Assembly (NCBI GenBank): GCA_905221605.1
Contig: CAJNDS010000042.1
Span: forward strand, 174,001-235,823
Direction of reading: 5' to 3'
Length of the DNA: 61,823 bases
DNA from: Symbiodinium natans
Taxonomy: Eukaryota > Sar > Dinophyceae > Suessiales > Symbiodiniaceae
Position 1 is the stretch's first letter. Each line of letters opens with the position of its first letter. Below are positions 31,766-44,469 of the stretch, piece after piece. The position numbers were made by a program, and so were the translations under genes. Below the pieces are notes generated by a model. It made no database searches. It had not been told where the DNA came from and saw nothing but the letters and a program-made list of their open reading frames with translations.

Positions 31766-34616
31766 CCGCGGTTGTGGGAACGTGACTTGGGGGGGACCCT
31801 TGGGGGGCTTTGGGCTTTGAAGGGTTTGGGGTGGGAGGGGGTTGCGCTCTCAACATTCAGCCTGAGTCGAGCATAGTCCAGCTGAGGCGAGCGCCGAGGA
31901 GCGGAGGCCTGCCGAAGGGTCAGTCGGGCCACGGTGCACGTTACTCAGCCCTTCTTAGGGGATGGAAACAACATGACACGCATTTCGCACAGCGGGGAGG
32001 CTTCAGGGGGCGGCTGCAAGCGCGGCACGTCCGGAGGCAAAGGCAGACTGAAAGCACAGAAAGATCCAACTCTGGGGAGTTGCACAAGCCTCTGACTCAT
32101 GGTCTTTCTGGGTTCGGTCAGCTACGAACGTGCTTTGAGCATTTTACTCCTGGACCCTCAACCCTGAGGCCCGGCACCTAGCAGAACTTGCAGCCGGTTC
32201 TCGAAGGCCGCCTTCCAGGCCCCGACGTCCTCCGTGGAGGTTCAGGGCGGGGTCATTTGGCAGGTTGTGCGTCCAGGGTTCAGGGACATGCCAGCTCGAA
32301 TTCTGAGCTCATCTCGCCCTCTTCTCCAGCTCTTGGTTTGTGTCTCAGAAGTTCACCAGTCCCTGAATCCGCGTGAACTGAGTTTGTGCCTGGAGGCTAC
32401 ACCTGTTGCAGCCCTCCTTGTCAGGGCCTCCCTAAAGCTCAAAAAGGTTTAAGCCCCCCCCCCAAAAAAAAAAAAACAATAAATAAATAAACAGGAAGAC
32501 CCCAACCCCTGGCCCTCACCCAAAACACAAATGCTCCGCCCTCTCGGAAGGCTGCAGGCTCCGGCCTTCCGAGGTTTGGAGGCGAGGTGCAAAGCGGCGA
32601 CCTGGACAGCGGAGCACAACACGGGGGGGGGGGGGGGGGGCCTTTTGGGCGCTCTCCAGGGCGCGGGAGGGTTGGAGGGTTGGAGGGCGCGGGATCTACT
32701 CCAAACGGTGTTTTTGGTCCGAGACTTGGGTGTAAGGACTGAAGCCCATTTCAGCAGCTTAAAGCGCTTAGGTGTTTTCGAAGGTCTGGGGTTGACAGCC
32801 CCTTTCGGCCCTCCTTGTTCATGGCTTCGAGCTTTTGGGCGTGCTTGGGGCTCAGGGTGGCCCAGAGCTGCAATCGAATCCGATGGCCCTGCCCCTCAGT
32901 TGGGACTACGAGTGTGAACCGGTTACGCTGGGTGCCTTTTGGGCTCGGGCGGGCTGAGGCTGCAGGGACAAACAAGCGCGAAGTGCGCATGTCTACAGGG
33001 TCAGCCTCGCAACGAAGGCGCCCGCCGCTAGCTTGACGCAGGAGCACCCCCGCTGTATTGGAACCAGGATCAGCAGACGACCCGAATCACCCGCCAAGTG
33101 GACACGCCGCGCTGAGCCCTTTAATACTAAACCTCTGAACCCCATGTACCGCAGTGGGGCGCGCCAGGATGGGTCTCCAGTTGCTCTTGGTCATGTGCAG
33201 CTCTCGATTCCTGGCTCAAGACACAGCAGAGCTGTCGAAACCGACAAAACAAAGCCAACCCTGGATCCGTGCAAGGCCCTGAGCCTCCCAAAGCCAGAAG
33301 CTTCAACCCTCTAACGCCCCAAAAAGCTCGACACCAAATTCCGGCCGCCCGAGCAGCTCTAGGGCGCTGAGGACTCGAAGGGCTTCTGGGATTTAGGGCG
33401 TTTGGCCTGTCACGCCTGCAAGATGTACTCCGTCTTTCGACGCTGAAGTGAGAGATTGAGTCGCCACAAGTCCGGAAGCAAAAGGTCAGCTTGGGGACAG
33501 GGTGCTAGCGCAGCCGGGCGATAAGCCTGTGGGCTGCATGGCCGGCTTGGGAAACTTTCCTAGAAGCCTCCACACGACGCATCCCCTATATCCCCCAACC
33601 GCTACCGTCCTTAGCCCCCCACGGCGAGGCCCTGAACGCCCCCAGGCAGAAACGTGGCAGCTCGGACCGCCCCAGCAGCGCGTCGACGTTCTCCATGGCG
33701 GCAGCACAGATCTGTCGCATGCTGAAGTGGGGGAAACGCTTAGGACTTTCGGGACCTATCGTCGCTGGGTCCACAGCTGTCCGACCCTTTTGACCCCCTC
33801 CGGCATCCGGCCCTGAAACCTTTAGGCAGCGCGGCTTAGTTCTGGAACTGATCGCGCGGTTGAAGAACAGAACTCAGAGACCCGAAAACCCACGCGCGTG
33901 GTATGCAGAAGGAGCCTGTCGCTAACAAAAACACGAGGCTGCTCATGGTGGCTCTGCTCCTTTCAAAAGAGGGTAGTTACTTCTTGTATTTCTATCAGCG
34001 CCCCATTTTCACAGTCTGCCGCCCCTAAACCCAGCAAGCTTCCCCCAAGCCGACTGCAAGCTGTCATCAAACATACACCATGCACTGGCAAAGCCCTACG
34101 CCGACAACACAGAAAACAACCTGATCCGGCCTCCTCTTTGTAGTCGGTCAGGGCCAGCGCCTGTGTCAACCTTGAAGTCAGGATCTCGGGAATTCAGGGC
34201 TTCAAGCTAAGATGAATGGCCGGGCATGTCGCCCCAAACTCTTCTGCTCTGCTTACACACAAGCGCTTCCAGGCAGCAGTTGGCTGACTTCGTCTCCCAG
34301 CGCCTGCCAGGACATTGCTTGATGGAGGGTGGAACCCTCACCCCTAAACCCCAAGCCCCCAACCCTGGGTGGACCAGTACAGGCTGGTTTCTCGATGGGG
34401 CCAAGATACCTCAGTACTGCCCAGCTAAAGCTGCTAAGAGAAGTCTATCCAGGACGTCCTGCAAAGTTGGGGAGCACCTCCAAACCCCTACATTCCCAGA
34501 TCCCATTGCCACAAGAGGCCCTCCCAGCCCAAGGACTGCAAGACCGAACACCGCTGATGTCCAAGCCAGTTTCAGCAGAATCGGCCCAAAAACATCTCCC
34601 AACACATCCCAGCACA
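31766..34616. other. Q-block spacer with possible exon
   Basis: At 33774-33660 the minus strand reads RFPHFSMRQICAAAMENVDA and LLGRSELPRF, exon-like. Most of this piece is missing from unit B (about 170 bases absent near 52354), so it is not conserved. Homopolymer-rich stretches occur at 32455-32480 (C then A) and 32623-32641 (G). The plus frame at 34390-34450 (RYLSTAQLKLLREVYPG) is open in both units but breaks at a C run in unit B. Confidence 0.35.
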
Positions 34617-34820
34617 CACACACACACTCACTCACTCACTCACTCACTCACTCACTCACTCACTCACTCACTCAACTCACTCACACACTCACACACTCAC
34701 ACGCGCACTCACACTCACCCTCACGCTCACACTCACAAGCACACGCACACTCACACGCACACTCACCAGCACACGCACACTCACACGCACACTCACCAGC
34801 ACACGCACACTCACACTCAC

Positions 34821-34867
<47 letters not shown>

Positions 34868-34868
34868 C
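34617..34868. repeat. Compound microsatellite (ACTC)n-(CACA/CACT)n-(TC)n
   Basis: About 60 bases of CTCA repeats are followed by mixed CACACT/CACGCA words and then about 45 bases of pure TC. The pyrimidine strand is uniform over long distances, favouring triplex (H-DNA). Long His/Thr/Ser frames across it are artefacts. The unit B copy (53161-53412) has a different length and internal pattern. Confidence 0.92.
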
Positions 34869-37800
34869 TCTGTCACACTTTTCGCACGCCTGCGGCTTCC
34901 GAAACCGCTTCAAAAGGCGATTCATGGAGAACTTCCTGGATCGGCGCGGGCTTTGGGCTGAGGGCTTTAGGTTCGGGTTTGGGGGTTGGCTTGCAGTGGA
35001 GAGTTCGGGGCGCAGGGCTTCAACGAGCCCGAAAAAGCGTTCAGGACGGCGGCGCCTTGAGGCTCCGAGAGTACAAAATGGCACGATGGGCCAGCAAAGG
35101 CCAACCGCTTGAGAGTGGCTTTTGAAACAGAGCTCGGATGTTCTTCATGGGATCGAAGCCTTCTCCCCCCTCCCAAGCCCTGAAATGCCCTGAACACACT
35201 TTCAAGCTTTCAAAAAGACCCTGAACTCTCAACCCCCGCCAAACCCTCCCCAAACCCTGCTGCCGTGCGCCTGCTGCAAGTGCCCAAGAGATCCTCCCCA
35301 AGCATCCAGGGTTGAGGGGTGCTGTCGCATGGCCCACCTACCCCTGGAATCATGAATCGCTGTTGCAAGCAGCTCCTTTGCCATGCTTGAGGGCTTAGGT
35401 TTAGAGTGAGGATTTAAGGGCCGATTTTCCGCAACACCTCAGGACCCTGTCTCGGCTTGCATGGACAGTGCAGCACAGTCCTGGCCTCTACATTCAACAC
35501 CCTTTGAGCCCGGAAGCCTACTAGTAAAGCCGCCCTGCACCATGGAAAACGCATGGAGCCCCAAACGTCCCAAACCCCCTTACCTTCAAGCGCGAATCCC
35601 GAAGCGGTTCAAGGACGGGGTTCAAGAAGGGGAGGGGGGGCCCAGGCCTCGTCGAAGTCTGTTGGCGCGAAAAGGCCTTTGGAGTTTGGAGACTCCCCCC
35701 GACCCCGGCCACATGGAATACAGCCCTTTTGCGCTTCGCATTCAGGAGATCTGGCAGAAGAGCGAAACACCCCCCTTGGAAACACAGGAAACGCTCAGAG
35801 GCCCGGTCCGCCACTTGCCGCACTTTCCGATCCCACCAGGCCGAGTGGCCTCGATTGTTGGGGCGAGCTTGGGGAGGCTCCAAACTGTTCGCGCTCTGGG
35901 CTTTCAAGGGGCGATGAGGGGTTTCGGAGAGCTCGGGGGTGCTCTAGCACGGAAGAAGGCCAAAAGCTCCGCCAAGGCCGGCGCTCCTGCCAAGACTCAC
36001 CCTGGCCGCATTCGAGGTGTGCGAAACGGTCGGCTTAGGGTTAGTAGGAGCGGGGGCGGGGGCTCGGGGTATGGGGCTTGGGGTCCCCCGCACATACTTT
36101 CGGTGCCGAGGGCTTGAAGTCGATCCGGAGAGGTGTACACGGTTCAAAAGCGAATCCGCGAAGCTCCGCCGTACAAGTAGATGAAAGCCCATCTGGTGCG
36201 TAGAGCCCCTAATCGCCCAAAGGCCCGTCTAAGCCACTATTCGCCCCCAGAAAGAGGGCAAAGAAAACATCGAGCTGTCCCTGTTTTCGCGGCTTGCCCG
36301 CGAAACTGCCCTGCCAAGCACCCCAAAAGCCAAGCCGTAAACCACCAAGCACGAACACCGCAGATCCAACGGACCAGGGCTTGCGGGGTGTTCGGGTGTA
36401 GCAATAGCTTGGGGCTTCGGGATGCTGATCAGGTTTAGGAAGTTTAGGGTTTATAGGGCCAGGGTCCAGCATGGCAGCAACTTCGCTGCCTGGTCCACGC
36501 GGTTGCAAATGTTGTCGACCGCTCCTGCTGCATCGCATGCATCGCAGCTTCGCTCTGAACGCCTAATTTTACACCCGCAGACTCGCAAATCTCTCGCCTA
36601 TAGGGCTTGGGGCTTGGGGTGCCCACCAGAAGAACGGAGCCCTTGGCTCGAAAAAATTCTGGAAGCTTGCAAGCAGAACGAGTGCCGGAAGCCTGCATCC
36701 AACATTCCACAACGAAAACTCCATAAACTCCCAAGCCCGCCAACGCTGCAATGACCCGGCATCTGTGAAGATGCCACATGCATTTGCCCACCACAGTACG
36801 AGTACTCAAAAAACCCCAAACCCAGCCGTGAACGATCAGACATGTCCTATTCATCCCTGGAATCCGCGTGACTTCGGCTTCAGGGAAAGTGCTGCTGCTT
36901 CGGCCTGCGGGAAGAGCATCCCGGCCAGGCTCCTGTGGATTTGTGGATTGCTGTCGTTCGCCTAGCATTTCTAGCATACGCTCCTACGGCCCAGAAACTG
37001 TTACAGCGGCAGCTCTTTAAGAATACACACCGCAGGCGACAAACTTTTTTGTCAGCACAGTCTTGCGGGTAGAGTCATGCCACTGTGCAAGCATATTCTA
37101 ATCAGACCGGAGAGGTGTGTGGGCCAATATCCATAGCGCCACAGTTAATACTCGCATGAGCACCTGGTAATAGCATGCTGTAGTGCAGTCAAGCCCAGCA
37201 CATCGCAGCTGAACGAAGAAAACACGGGTTTGCAGAATGATGGGGATACAAATGTCCCCAGCGCTAGACCTTAAACCCTCAGCTCTCACAGCCAGCTGAC
37301 TCTTACTTGTGCCATGTGACAAGCTGCCAGTCTGATGCTGCTCGTATGGGCGATACCTCAAACCTGCCACATCGGTAGTGTGTACATTGGCAACTCAAGA
37401 TAGAGAACGAATCGCCTGCCAACGTCAATCCCCAACCCCTCAAAATTCAAAATTCAACCCTTAAATACCCCAAGCCCGAAGGGCGAACACGCGAAATTCC
37501 CTGAGACGCGCGGAACGTAGACCGGACATGACCGGACCCTGTCGTCGCTAAATGCACAAAACCCCCGGTCCGAGGAGTTTGGGGCAGCTCTCGCCGCACG
37601 GCGATCGGCGCGTCGGCGGCGCATTCGTTGGACGACACCCTCAGAGACTCGTCTGGGCGTTGGGGGGTGGGGGGGAGGAGGGCCCGGGGGATGGAGTCGA
37701 GGCATGAGACTTGGGGTTGCGCACTGCACGCCTAACATGATCCAGATTTGTATATGCTGCTGTCCGAAGCCCCAGAACCCTCGAACCTTAAACCATCTTA

Positions 37801-38141
37801 AGCCCTAAATCTCTGATCTCTCTTCTCTCTTTGTGAATCGAGGCTTCAAGACACAGCCTGACTTGCCCGGGATGTTCCAATCAACCCGTTGAAACCGACA
37901 GCAAATCCCTTCTTCTTTCTGGGCTCAGGGTTTGAAGACTTGAACAGCCAGCTCCAAATGCAAAGCCCCACACAGCCGCATAGCCACATAGCCGCATAGC
38001 CCCATGGAGCCGCATGAAAACCCGCAGTCCAAGCCCTAGAAGAAAGCACAAGCCCTGACGGAACGAAGATCAGCGCCTGTATGCACTGCGCACCCCGGCA
38101 CCCTGGCATGAAGGGGGCCTGGCGATTGGGGGTTTATAGGT
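34869..38141. other. R block, largely non-coding
   Basis: Homologous to 53413-56435 and, more distantly, to 8281-10617. Plus-strand frames of about 220 codons at 35461-36117 and 54083-54754 are not conserved in frame with the 8.6-kb and 39.8-kb relatives, so they are not called. Single-arm relatives of the unit A hairpins lie near 35290 and 36500. Confidence 0.45.
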
Positions 38142-38474
38142 TCAGAGAGACTGGGCCAGGGATGCTTCTTCAGCTTTCATGACATATGGCCCAACGGCTG
38201 CCATATCTTTGAGAAAAAGAACGGATGCTTCTTGGAAAAAATGCTGAATCTTGGGGAACTTGTAAGGGCCGGGGTTCAAGATTCGGTCGTAGAATTCCCA
38301 AGGCTTGTAGGCATGTATAGGTTCAAAGGCTTGAGATGCCGGGTCCACACGTCTTCAGGCTGGCTAGGAGGACTTGGCTTTTTGAATCCAAAGCGAGTCA
38401 GTCCCAAAGGTTTGCTTGCAACTTGCAACGTTTCCCCGCGGCGCTTCAGCACGACCCTGTCCAGCCATGGAACC
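38142..38474 (-). CDS. Conserved terminal exon, unidentified protein (…SLAQSL)
   Basis: The minus frame from an AG acceptor at about 38475 reads VPWLDRVVLKRRGETLQVAS, GFKKPSPPSQPEDVWTRHLK and YKPWEFYDRILNPGPYKFPK. It then reads IQHFFQEASVLFLKDMAAVG and PYVMKAEEASLAQSL, and stops. This copy appears to read through its whole length except for the internally shifted PLNLY segment (38330-38310), where A and B differ by indels. The ending is shared by three of four paralogues. No family was recognised. It lies on the same strand as, and 3' of, kinase exons, so it may be the last exon of the kinase gene or a neighbour. Confidence 0.5.
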
Positions 38475-39156
38475 CTGGAAGCCTAAACGAGTGTAAACCC
38501 CTAACAACTAAAAATGGAAGGTCATGGCCTGCTGCCTTGTGGCCTTGACACCAGCTGAACAAGAATTTGTTTAAAGCTCTATAGGATTGCGGTTTTACAG
38601 ATTGGCTTCGAAGGTTTCAAGCTCGGACGGATGCGACCTGTGCCTCTTCGTCACGCTGCTGGACCGACATGGCGAAGCAACAGAGCTGTAAAAATTTGGT
38701 GTCTGCTGTTGGGGACTCGGTGGTGTTCTGCAATGTGTTTGAAGACGTCCAGCGGACTATTCAGGCTCATCGCAGGTTCTGACGTGCACACAGCTGCACG
38801 AAGCTGTACGTTCGAGCCTGGGGCGGTCGCCAACGTTTAGAGCACGAGGCTGCACTGTTCAAGCATGCATCTCCGTGCGCTGTCACTGCTGTCACTGGCG
38901 CTGCGGCGGGAAGAGTGCCAGCAGCTGCTTTTTTGGGAGTTTTTGATCGCAGGCCTGGCCTCCTTTGGAGGCATAACAGCCATCGTTGTGCAATCGAGTA
39001 CTGTATAATACTGTGCCGGAGGCTATCACAAAAATGGAGCTCAGAGCTTGATTCATCCCAAAAGCGGGGCACCTGTCAAGATAAGAGAGGGACTGATAGT
39101 GTCAGTCGATCCCGTAGCCAAGCAAGTATGGGTTTTCTTAAGCAAGTTGTTCGTGC
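38475..39156. other. 3' flank linking R block to next kinase unit
   Basis: The minus strand near 38810-38740 reads PLDVFKHIAEHH, present also at about 57040 and in altered form at about 12340. It may be another exon of the same transcription unit; no domain was recognised. Confidence 0.35.
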
Positions 39157-39570
39157 AGAGCTCAACTTGAACTGCTTAACCGCGTTCAATTATCGGGACC
39201 TTGCGGCGACTGATGGTTTGAGGAAGCAGGTCGCTTGCTCCTGGCCTATCCGGAACAGACAACATCTACTTGCTCCAGGTGCGAAGGGGCGCAAAGATTG
39301 CTACAACTCAGCTGTTTGAAGTGGCAACACAGAGAAATGGAACTCCGACACAGCCTCATGACCAATGATGTTTGCTTGCGAACCAACGAGAGTCCACGAA
39401 TGTTCGCGAATGTGGGAGTGCCAAGAACAGCTTTGGGGCATGACCTGAGCAGCTGAAGCGCCAACCTGAAATGCCCTGAACACACGTTCAAGCCTTGACA
39501 AAACTCTGAACTCTCAACCACCCCCCCCCCCCCCACCCCCAAAACCCTGCTGCCGTGCGCCTGCTGCAAT

Positions 39571-39667
39571 CACCCCCTCAACCCGAGATGCTTGGGGAGG
39601 ATGTCTTGAGCACCTGCATGCCAGTTCCTCAAGAGATCCTCCCCAAGCATCTCGGGTTGAGGGGGTG
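39571..39667. repeat. 32-bp-arm hairpin, unit B
   Basis: Arms 39571-39602 and 39636-39667; identical to the hairpin at 8388-8484. Confidence 0.88.
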
Positions 39668-40764
39668 CTGTCGCGTTGGCTGTTGCAAGCTGCGTCCCTG
39701 CCATACATGAGGGCTTAGGCGCATAAGGGTGAGAATTTGAAGGGCCGTTTTCCGCGACATGTCAGGACCCTCTCTCGGATTATATATATATATATATGTG
39801 TCTAAAACCCTTTGAGTCCAGACACCGTCCAGTACCCCAAACCCTCCCTACCTCCAAGCGCGAATCCCGAAACGGTTCAAGGAAGGGAGGGAGGGAGGTG
39901 GGGGGCGCACAGGCCTCGTCGAAGTCGGTTGGGTCGAAAAGGCCTTGGTCTCGGGTCACCGTGCATACCCCCCCTACCCCTGCCACAAGGAATGAAGCCC
40001 TTGCGCTGAGCTTCAGGAGATCTGGCAGAAGACCGGGACACTGAGGCGCAGAGCCACAGCAAGCAAGAAGAAACCCTTGGAGAGGCTCAGAGGCCCGGTC
40101 CGCCACGCGCCGATCCCGCCAAGCCGACTGGCCTCGATGTGGGGATGTGGGGGCGGGGTCTCGAGGAGTTCCCAGCAAGGAAGCCAAGAGCTCTGAACCC
40201 CGACAGCCAAGGCCGGCGCTCCTGCCAAGCCTCGCCCTGGCCGCATTCGAGACGTGTGATGGGTTGGGGGGGGCATGCTCTGAAACCTTGGTCCGGCTCG
40301 GGCTCGGGGTATGGGGCTTGGAAGGTCCGACACGTGCTTTCGTGCTGTGGGCTGGAAGTCCGGGGAGAGGAGTACGCGGTTCAAAAGTGAAGCTCCGCCG
40401 AAGATAAAAGCCTGACTGGTGCGTAGAGTCCCTAATCGCCGAAAAGGCCCTCTTCCTCAACCTTGAATCCTGACCGTTCACCCCCTCTAAGCCACTATCC
40501 GCCCCCAGCAAGAAGGCAAAGAAAACAGCGAGCTGTTGCTCTTTTCCCGGCTTGCCCGCGAAACTACCTTTCCAAGCACCCCAAAAGCCAAGCCGTAAAC
40601 CACGAAGCACGAACACCGCAGATCCAACGGACCAGGACTTGCGGGGTGTTCGGGTGTAGCAATAGGGCTGCTTGGGACTTCGGGATGCTTATCAGGTTTA
40701 GGGTTTAGGGCTAGGGTCCAGCGTGGCAGCCAGCCACTTCGCTGCCTGGTCCACGAGGTTGCAG

Positions 40765-40865
40765 ACTGCCCAGTCAGCCTTGCGTTGCAGCAGGAGCGGT
40801 CGAGAACATTTGCATGGCAGATGTTCTCGACCGCTCCTGCTGCAACGCAAGGGTGACTGGGCAGT
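40765..40865. repeat. 45-bp-arm hairpin, unit B
   Basis: Arms 40765-40809 and 40821-40865; same as 9551-9651, including the single mismatch. Confidence 0.88.
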
Positions 40866-41819
40866 GGGAAGCAGTCAGGCCTTTGACCTTAGGTCATGGG
40901 AGCAGTGTCGTCGGGAGCCCACAGGGAGGCGGTTTGCTCGTTCGACCACCCCCTTCCAACAAACAATTTCGCTGTGAACGCCTAACTTTTAACTTCAGCT
41001 CAGGCTCTCTCTTGAGAGGCAAATCCGACCCCTAACCCGAGCGCAGGAAGCCTGCAAAGCAAAACTCCCAAGCCGCCAAAGCTGGAATAACCCGGCCTCG
41101 GTGAAGTTGCCACATGCATTTGCCCACCGCAGTACAACTACTCAAGATTCCCAAACCCAGCCGTGAACGATCGGGCATGTCCTATTCATCCCCGGAATCC
41201 GCGTGACTTCGGCTTCGGGGAAATTCGGGGGCGCTGCTGCTGCGGCCTGCGCGAAGCGCATCCAGCCCCTGAGACCCGCGGAACATAGACGGATGTCGCT
41301 AATCGCACCAAAACCCGATTGTGGGGCTCTCGCTGCACAAGGATCGGCACGTCGGCGGCGAATTCATTGGACAAGGCTTAAGCGTAGGGCAGCTCAGAGT
41401 TGGCCGGGGGGGGGGCGGGATGGAGTCAAGGCATGAGAGCACACTGCGCACCGAACACCCCTAAATCTCTGATCTCTGTTCTCTCTTTATGCATCGAGGC
41501 TTCAAGACGAAGCCTGACTTGCCCGAGATGTTCCATCCAACCAGGTGAAACCGACAGCAGACCCCTTCTTCTCTCTGGGCTCACGGATTGAATAGTTGAA
41601 CGACCAGCTCCACATGCAAAGCCACATAGCCACACAGCCGCATAGTCCCATGGAGCCGCATGACAACCCTCAGTCCAAGCCCCAGAAAGCCCAAGCCCTG
41701 ACGGAACTAAGATCGGCGCCTGTATGCACTGCGCACCCCGGCACCCCGGCATGAAGGGGGCCTGGCGACTTGGGGTTTATAGGCTATAGGGCCATAGGGT
41801 GTTCAGAGAGACTGAGCCA

Positions 41820-41941
41820 GGGATGCTTCTTCAGCTTTCATGACATATGGCCCAACGGCTGCCATATCTTTGAGGATGAGCGAAAGAACGGATGCTTCTA
41901 GGAAAAAATGCTGAATCTTGGGGAATTTGTAAGGGCCGGGG
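41820..41941 (-). pseudogene. Truncated terminal-exon copy, unit B
   Basis: The minus strand reads IQHFFLEASVLSLILKDMAA to EEASLAQSL and stop. Unlike the unit A counterpart it keeps the SLAQSL ending. The 5' part of the exon is missing where the palindrome at 41947 begins. Confidence 0.6.
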
Positions 41942-41946
41942 TTCAA

Positions 41947-42033
41947 TGAATCAGCTGAAAGTATCCGTGTCTTTCTTATTTTGACAGGTGACCTGTCAAA
42001 ATGAGAAAGACATGGATACTTTCAGCTGATTCA
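41947..42033. repeat. 43-bp-arm palindrome, unit B
   Basis: Arms 41947-41989 and 41991-42033; same as 10744-10830. Confidence 0.88.
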
Positions 42034-42857
42034 CTCACGCTTCTTTCTTAAGCGGTCGTTCGTCCACATCCTCAACTTGAACTGCTTAACCGCGTGAAGG
42101 ACAGGAATTGGGCGGCAATTTCCTAGATTCGAAAACAACGAAGGCTACACAGAGCAATCGCACTGCCGCACGGCTTCATGGCCAACGACATCTTTGCTAT
42201 CGAGAGTTGAACTGAATGTTCGCGCGAAAGTGGGAGCCTAGACCGCCTGCTCACTCGGCTCAACTGAACCTTAAGACAGGTGACACTGCCCAAGCAGTCG
42301 CTAGCACTACGGCTACGACGACGAGGACGGGTACACTGCTGCGTCGACCCACGCAAAGAAAGTGAGAACCGGCAAAAAAACCAAACGGGAACCCGTATCA
42401 ATTCTCGCTGAGCGGCAACTCCCGGCCGCGCACCGGGCATTCCTGAGAGAACGGGCGCACGGACCCGACGGCTTGCCTGGTCTCTGCTGAGGCACGGCTG
42501 GAATTTGGCGCGCCTCATGAGGCTGCTGCACCCGCCGTGCCCTGTCTTCGCCTGCATTGCATTGCAAAAACAGTCTTCCTGAGTCCGGCTACAACAGAAC
42601 TCTCATGCCAAGCTCCAATCAGCCAGTAAACATCCAATTCAATAGTAAACATCCAACCATCACGTGCATGAAAAGCCCCGAAATGGATTCCCACCTGCAA
42701 GGTCTCAGTAGCTCCCTTCGGCAAGGCCTCCTCGGTTCGGCGGTACCACAGCAGATGCAGAAGAAAAATCTGCTAAAAAGGAAGTAAATACAATCATATG
42801 CAGCGGTTCCGGGACTGGGGTTTGCGGGGGGCCCTCCCCGACCCTTCGCGACATCCG
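42034..42857. other. Spacer, unit B
   Basis: Equivalent to 10831-11654; 3' flank or intronic remnant of a kinase copy. No gene. Confidence 0.45.
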
Positions 42858-43498
42858 CATGGGCCCCCGGGCCAGGCATGGGCCCAAACCAGCGCGATGG
42901 AGAAGCGGGACCTGGGAGGGCACCGGTGTCTGAGAGGAAAAGGCCGCCTGCAATGCTGGCCTGCGTCGCCCTGCGCACCGCCGGAGCACCAAGCGCAGCC
43001 CAGGAGCCAAGGCTTTGCTCTGAGGAGGCAGGCGATCAGGCCGACTCCTTCCTGACAGAGCCAAGGAACCCACCCCCCCCCCCCCGCCACTTGGGAAATT
43101 TTCACCAGGCGGAAAGCTCGGCATTTTGACAGAAGCTGCAATCCGGTGCCATCTTGGGGCGCTGCGCGCTGCCTCGGAAACACCAGACAGCAGACAACAC
43201 CACTCAACCCAGAACGGTTGCTTCTCAGACAATCAACAACCAGTCGCTCCACAACGAACCCACCATCGAGGCTGGATCCCCGCCGCACCTTGTAGAACTT
43301 CTGGGGCCGCGCAGTCCCTGGACTTGCGATCCGCTCGTCCCTGCACTCCCCGGGAAGGAATGTGGAAGACACTGTGATAGACATCGCGCAGTGCCACAAT
43401 ACCCGCTGGGTACCCCGGCCAAGACTTGAGTGCTGCGCTCATGCCGAATTCCCTACGATCCTTGACGTTCCTCTCCTGTGCAGTGTTCCAAGTGCTTT
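42858..43498 (-). pseudogene. Truncated second kinase copy (K1, unit B)
   Basis: Same remnant as at 11655-12295: EFG in place of DFG, AAPEVLQG kept, alpha-F (DLWSCGVIL) exon absent, then GLIACLLRAKP and SRFSIALVWAHAWPG. Shared defects show the truncation predates the A/B duplication. Confidence 0.75.
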
Positions 43499-44469
43499 CC
43501 GAGTTGAGGACTCAATGGTGTTCTGTTGCATATTTAGCTTTGAGACGTCAGGCGGATTCATATTCGGGCTTGTCGCATGTTGTGAATTGCACACACCTGC
43601 ACGAAGAAGCACGTTCGAGCCAGAAGCGGTCACCAGCATTCTGCACCCAGGCTGAACCGTTCACGCATGCACCTCCACTGCTGTTATTGGCGCTGCAGGG
43701 GAAGAGCGCTAGCAGCTGCTTTTTTGGGAGTTCTTGATCGCAGGCTTGGCCTCCTTTGGAGGCGTAACGGCCATGTTGTGCAAACGAATACTGTGCGAGG
43801 GCACAGTGGGCGCTATCACAAATGGCGCCCAAGTGTGAGACACCTGTCACAATAAGAAAGACATGGATACTTTCAGTTGATGTAGTCACGCTTCTTTCTT
43901 AAACGGTCGTTCTTCCAGAGCCACAACTTGAACTGCTTAACTGCGTGAAGGACAGGAATTGGGCGGTGAAAACCTAGATTCGAAAACAATAACGAAGGAA
44001 ACTGCTACAACTCAGCAGGCGTGAAGCGGGCCGCGCACCGGGCATTCCTGAGAGAACGTGCGCACGGACCCGACGGCTTGCCTGGTCTCTGCTGTGAGGC
44101 ACGGCTCGATTTAATGCGCGCCTCATGAGGCTGCTGCACCCGCCGTGCCCTGTCTTCGCCTGCATTGCATTGCAAAAACCGTCGTCCTGAGTCCGGCTAC
44201 AACAGAACTCTCATGCCAAGCTCCAATAAGCCAGTAAACATCCAATTCAATAGTAAACATCCAACAACCACGTGCATGAGAAGCCCCAAACGGATTCCCA
44301 CCTGCAAGGTCTCAGTAGCATCCTTCGGCAAGGCCTCCTTTCGGCGGTACCTCAGCAGATGCAGAAGAAAAATCTGCTAAAAAGGCAATCAGATGCAGCG
44401 GTTCCGGGCCTGAGGTTTGCGGGGAGCCTCTTGCCTTCCCTCCCCGACCCTTCGCGACAAGCGCATGGG
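43499..44469. other. Spacer between kinase copies, unit B
   Basis: Equivalent to 12296-13269, including the single-arm relative of the palindrome near 43848-43880. No gene. Confidence 0.45.

Larger units (their letters stand above)
7975..39156. repeat. Duplication unit A (about 18.7 kb plus a 12.45-kb insertion)
   Basis: Sequence starting AGAGCTCAACTTGAACTGC at 7975 recurs at 39157 and, with an extra base, at 57387, in the same orientation. Unit A aligns to unit B through 15607. It then resumes at 28059, which aligns to 46807, so 15608-28058 is extra in A. The block 7975-15607 is almost identical to 39157-46813. The 28-34 kb part is visibly more diverged from its partner, and the 35-39 kb part more still. 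Confidence 0.93.
39157..41819. other. R-like non-coding block, unit B
   Basis: Near-identical to 7975-10617, with an (AT)n tract at about 39779-39796 and the 39-base segment missing from unit A at about 40067-40107. No CDS is called, for the same reason as in unit A. Confidence 0.5.

Noticed and set aside
34226-35125. 299-codon His/Thr/Ser ORF, and its counterpart at 52876-53736
   Set aside because: Driven by the CACT/TC microsatellite; flanks are not conserved in frame between the two units.
35461-36117. 218-codon plus-strand ORF (counterpart 54083-54754)
   Set aside because: The related copies at 8.6 kb and 39.8 kb carry indels that put matching sequence into different frames, so there is no sign of selection for protein.
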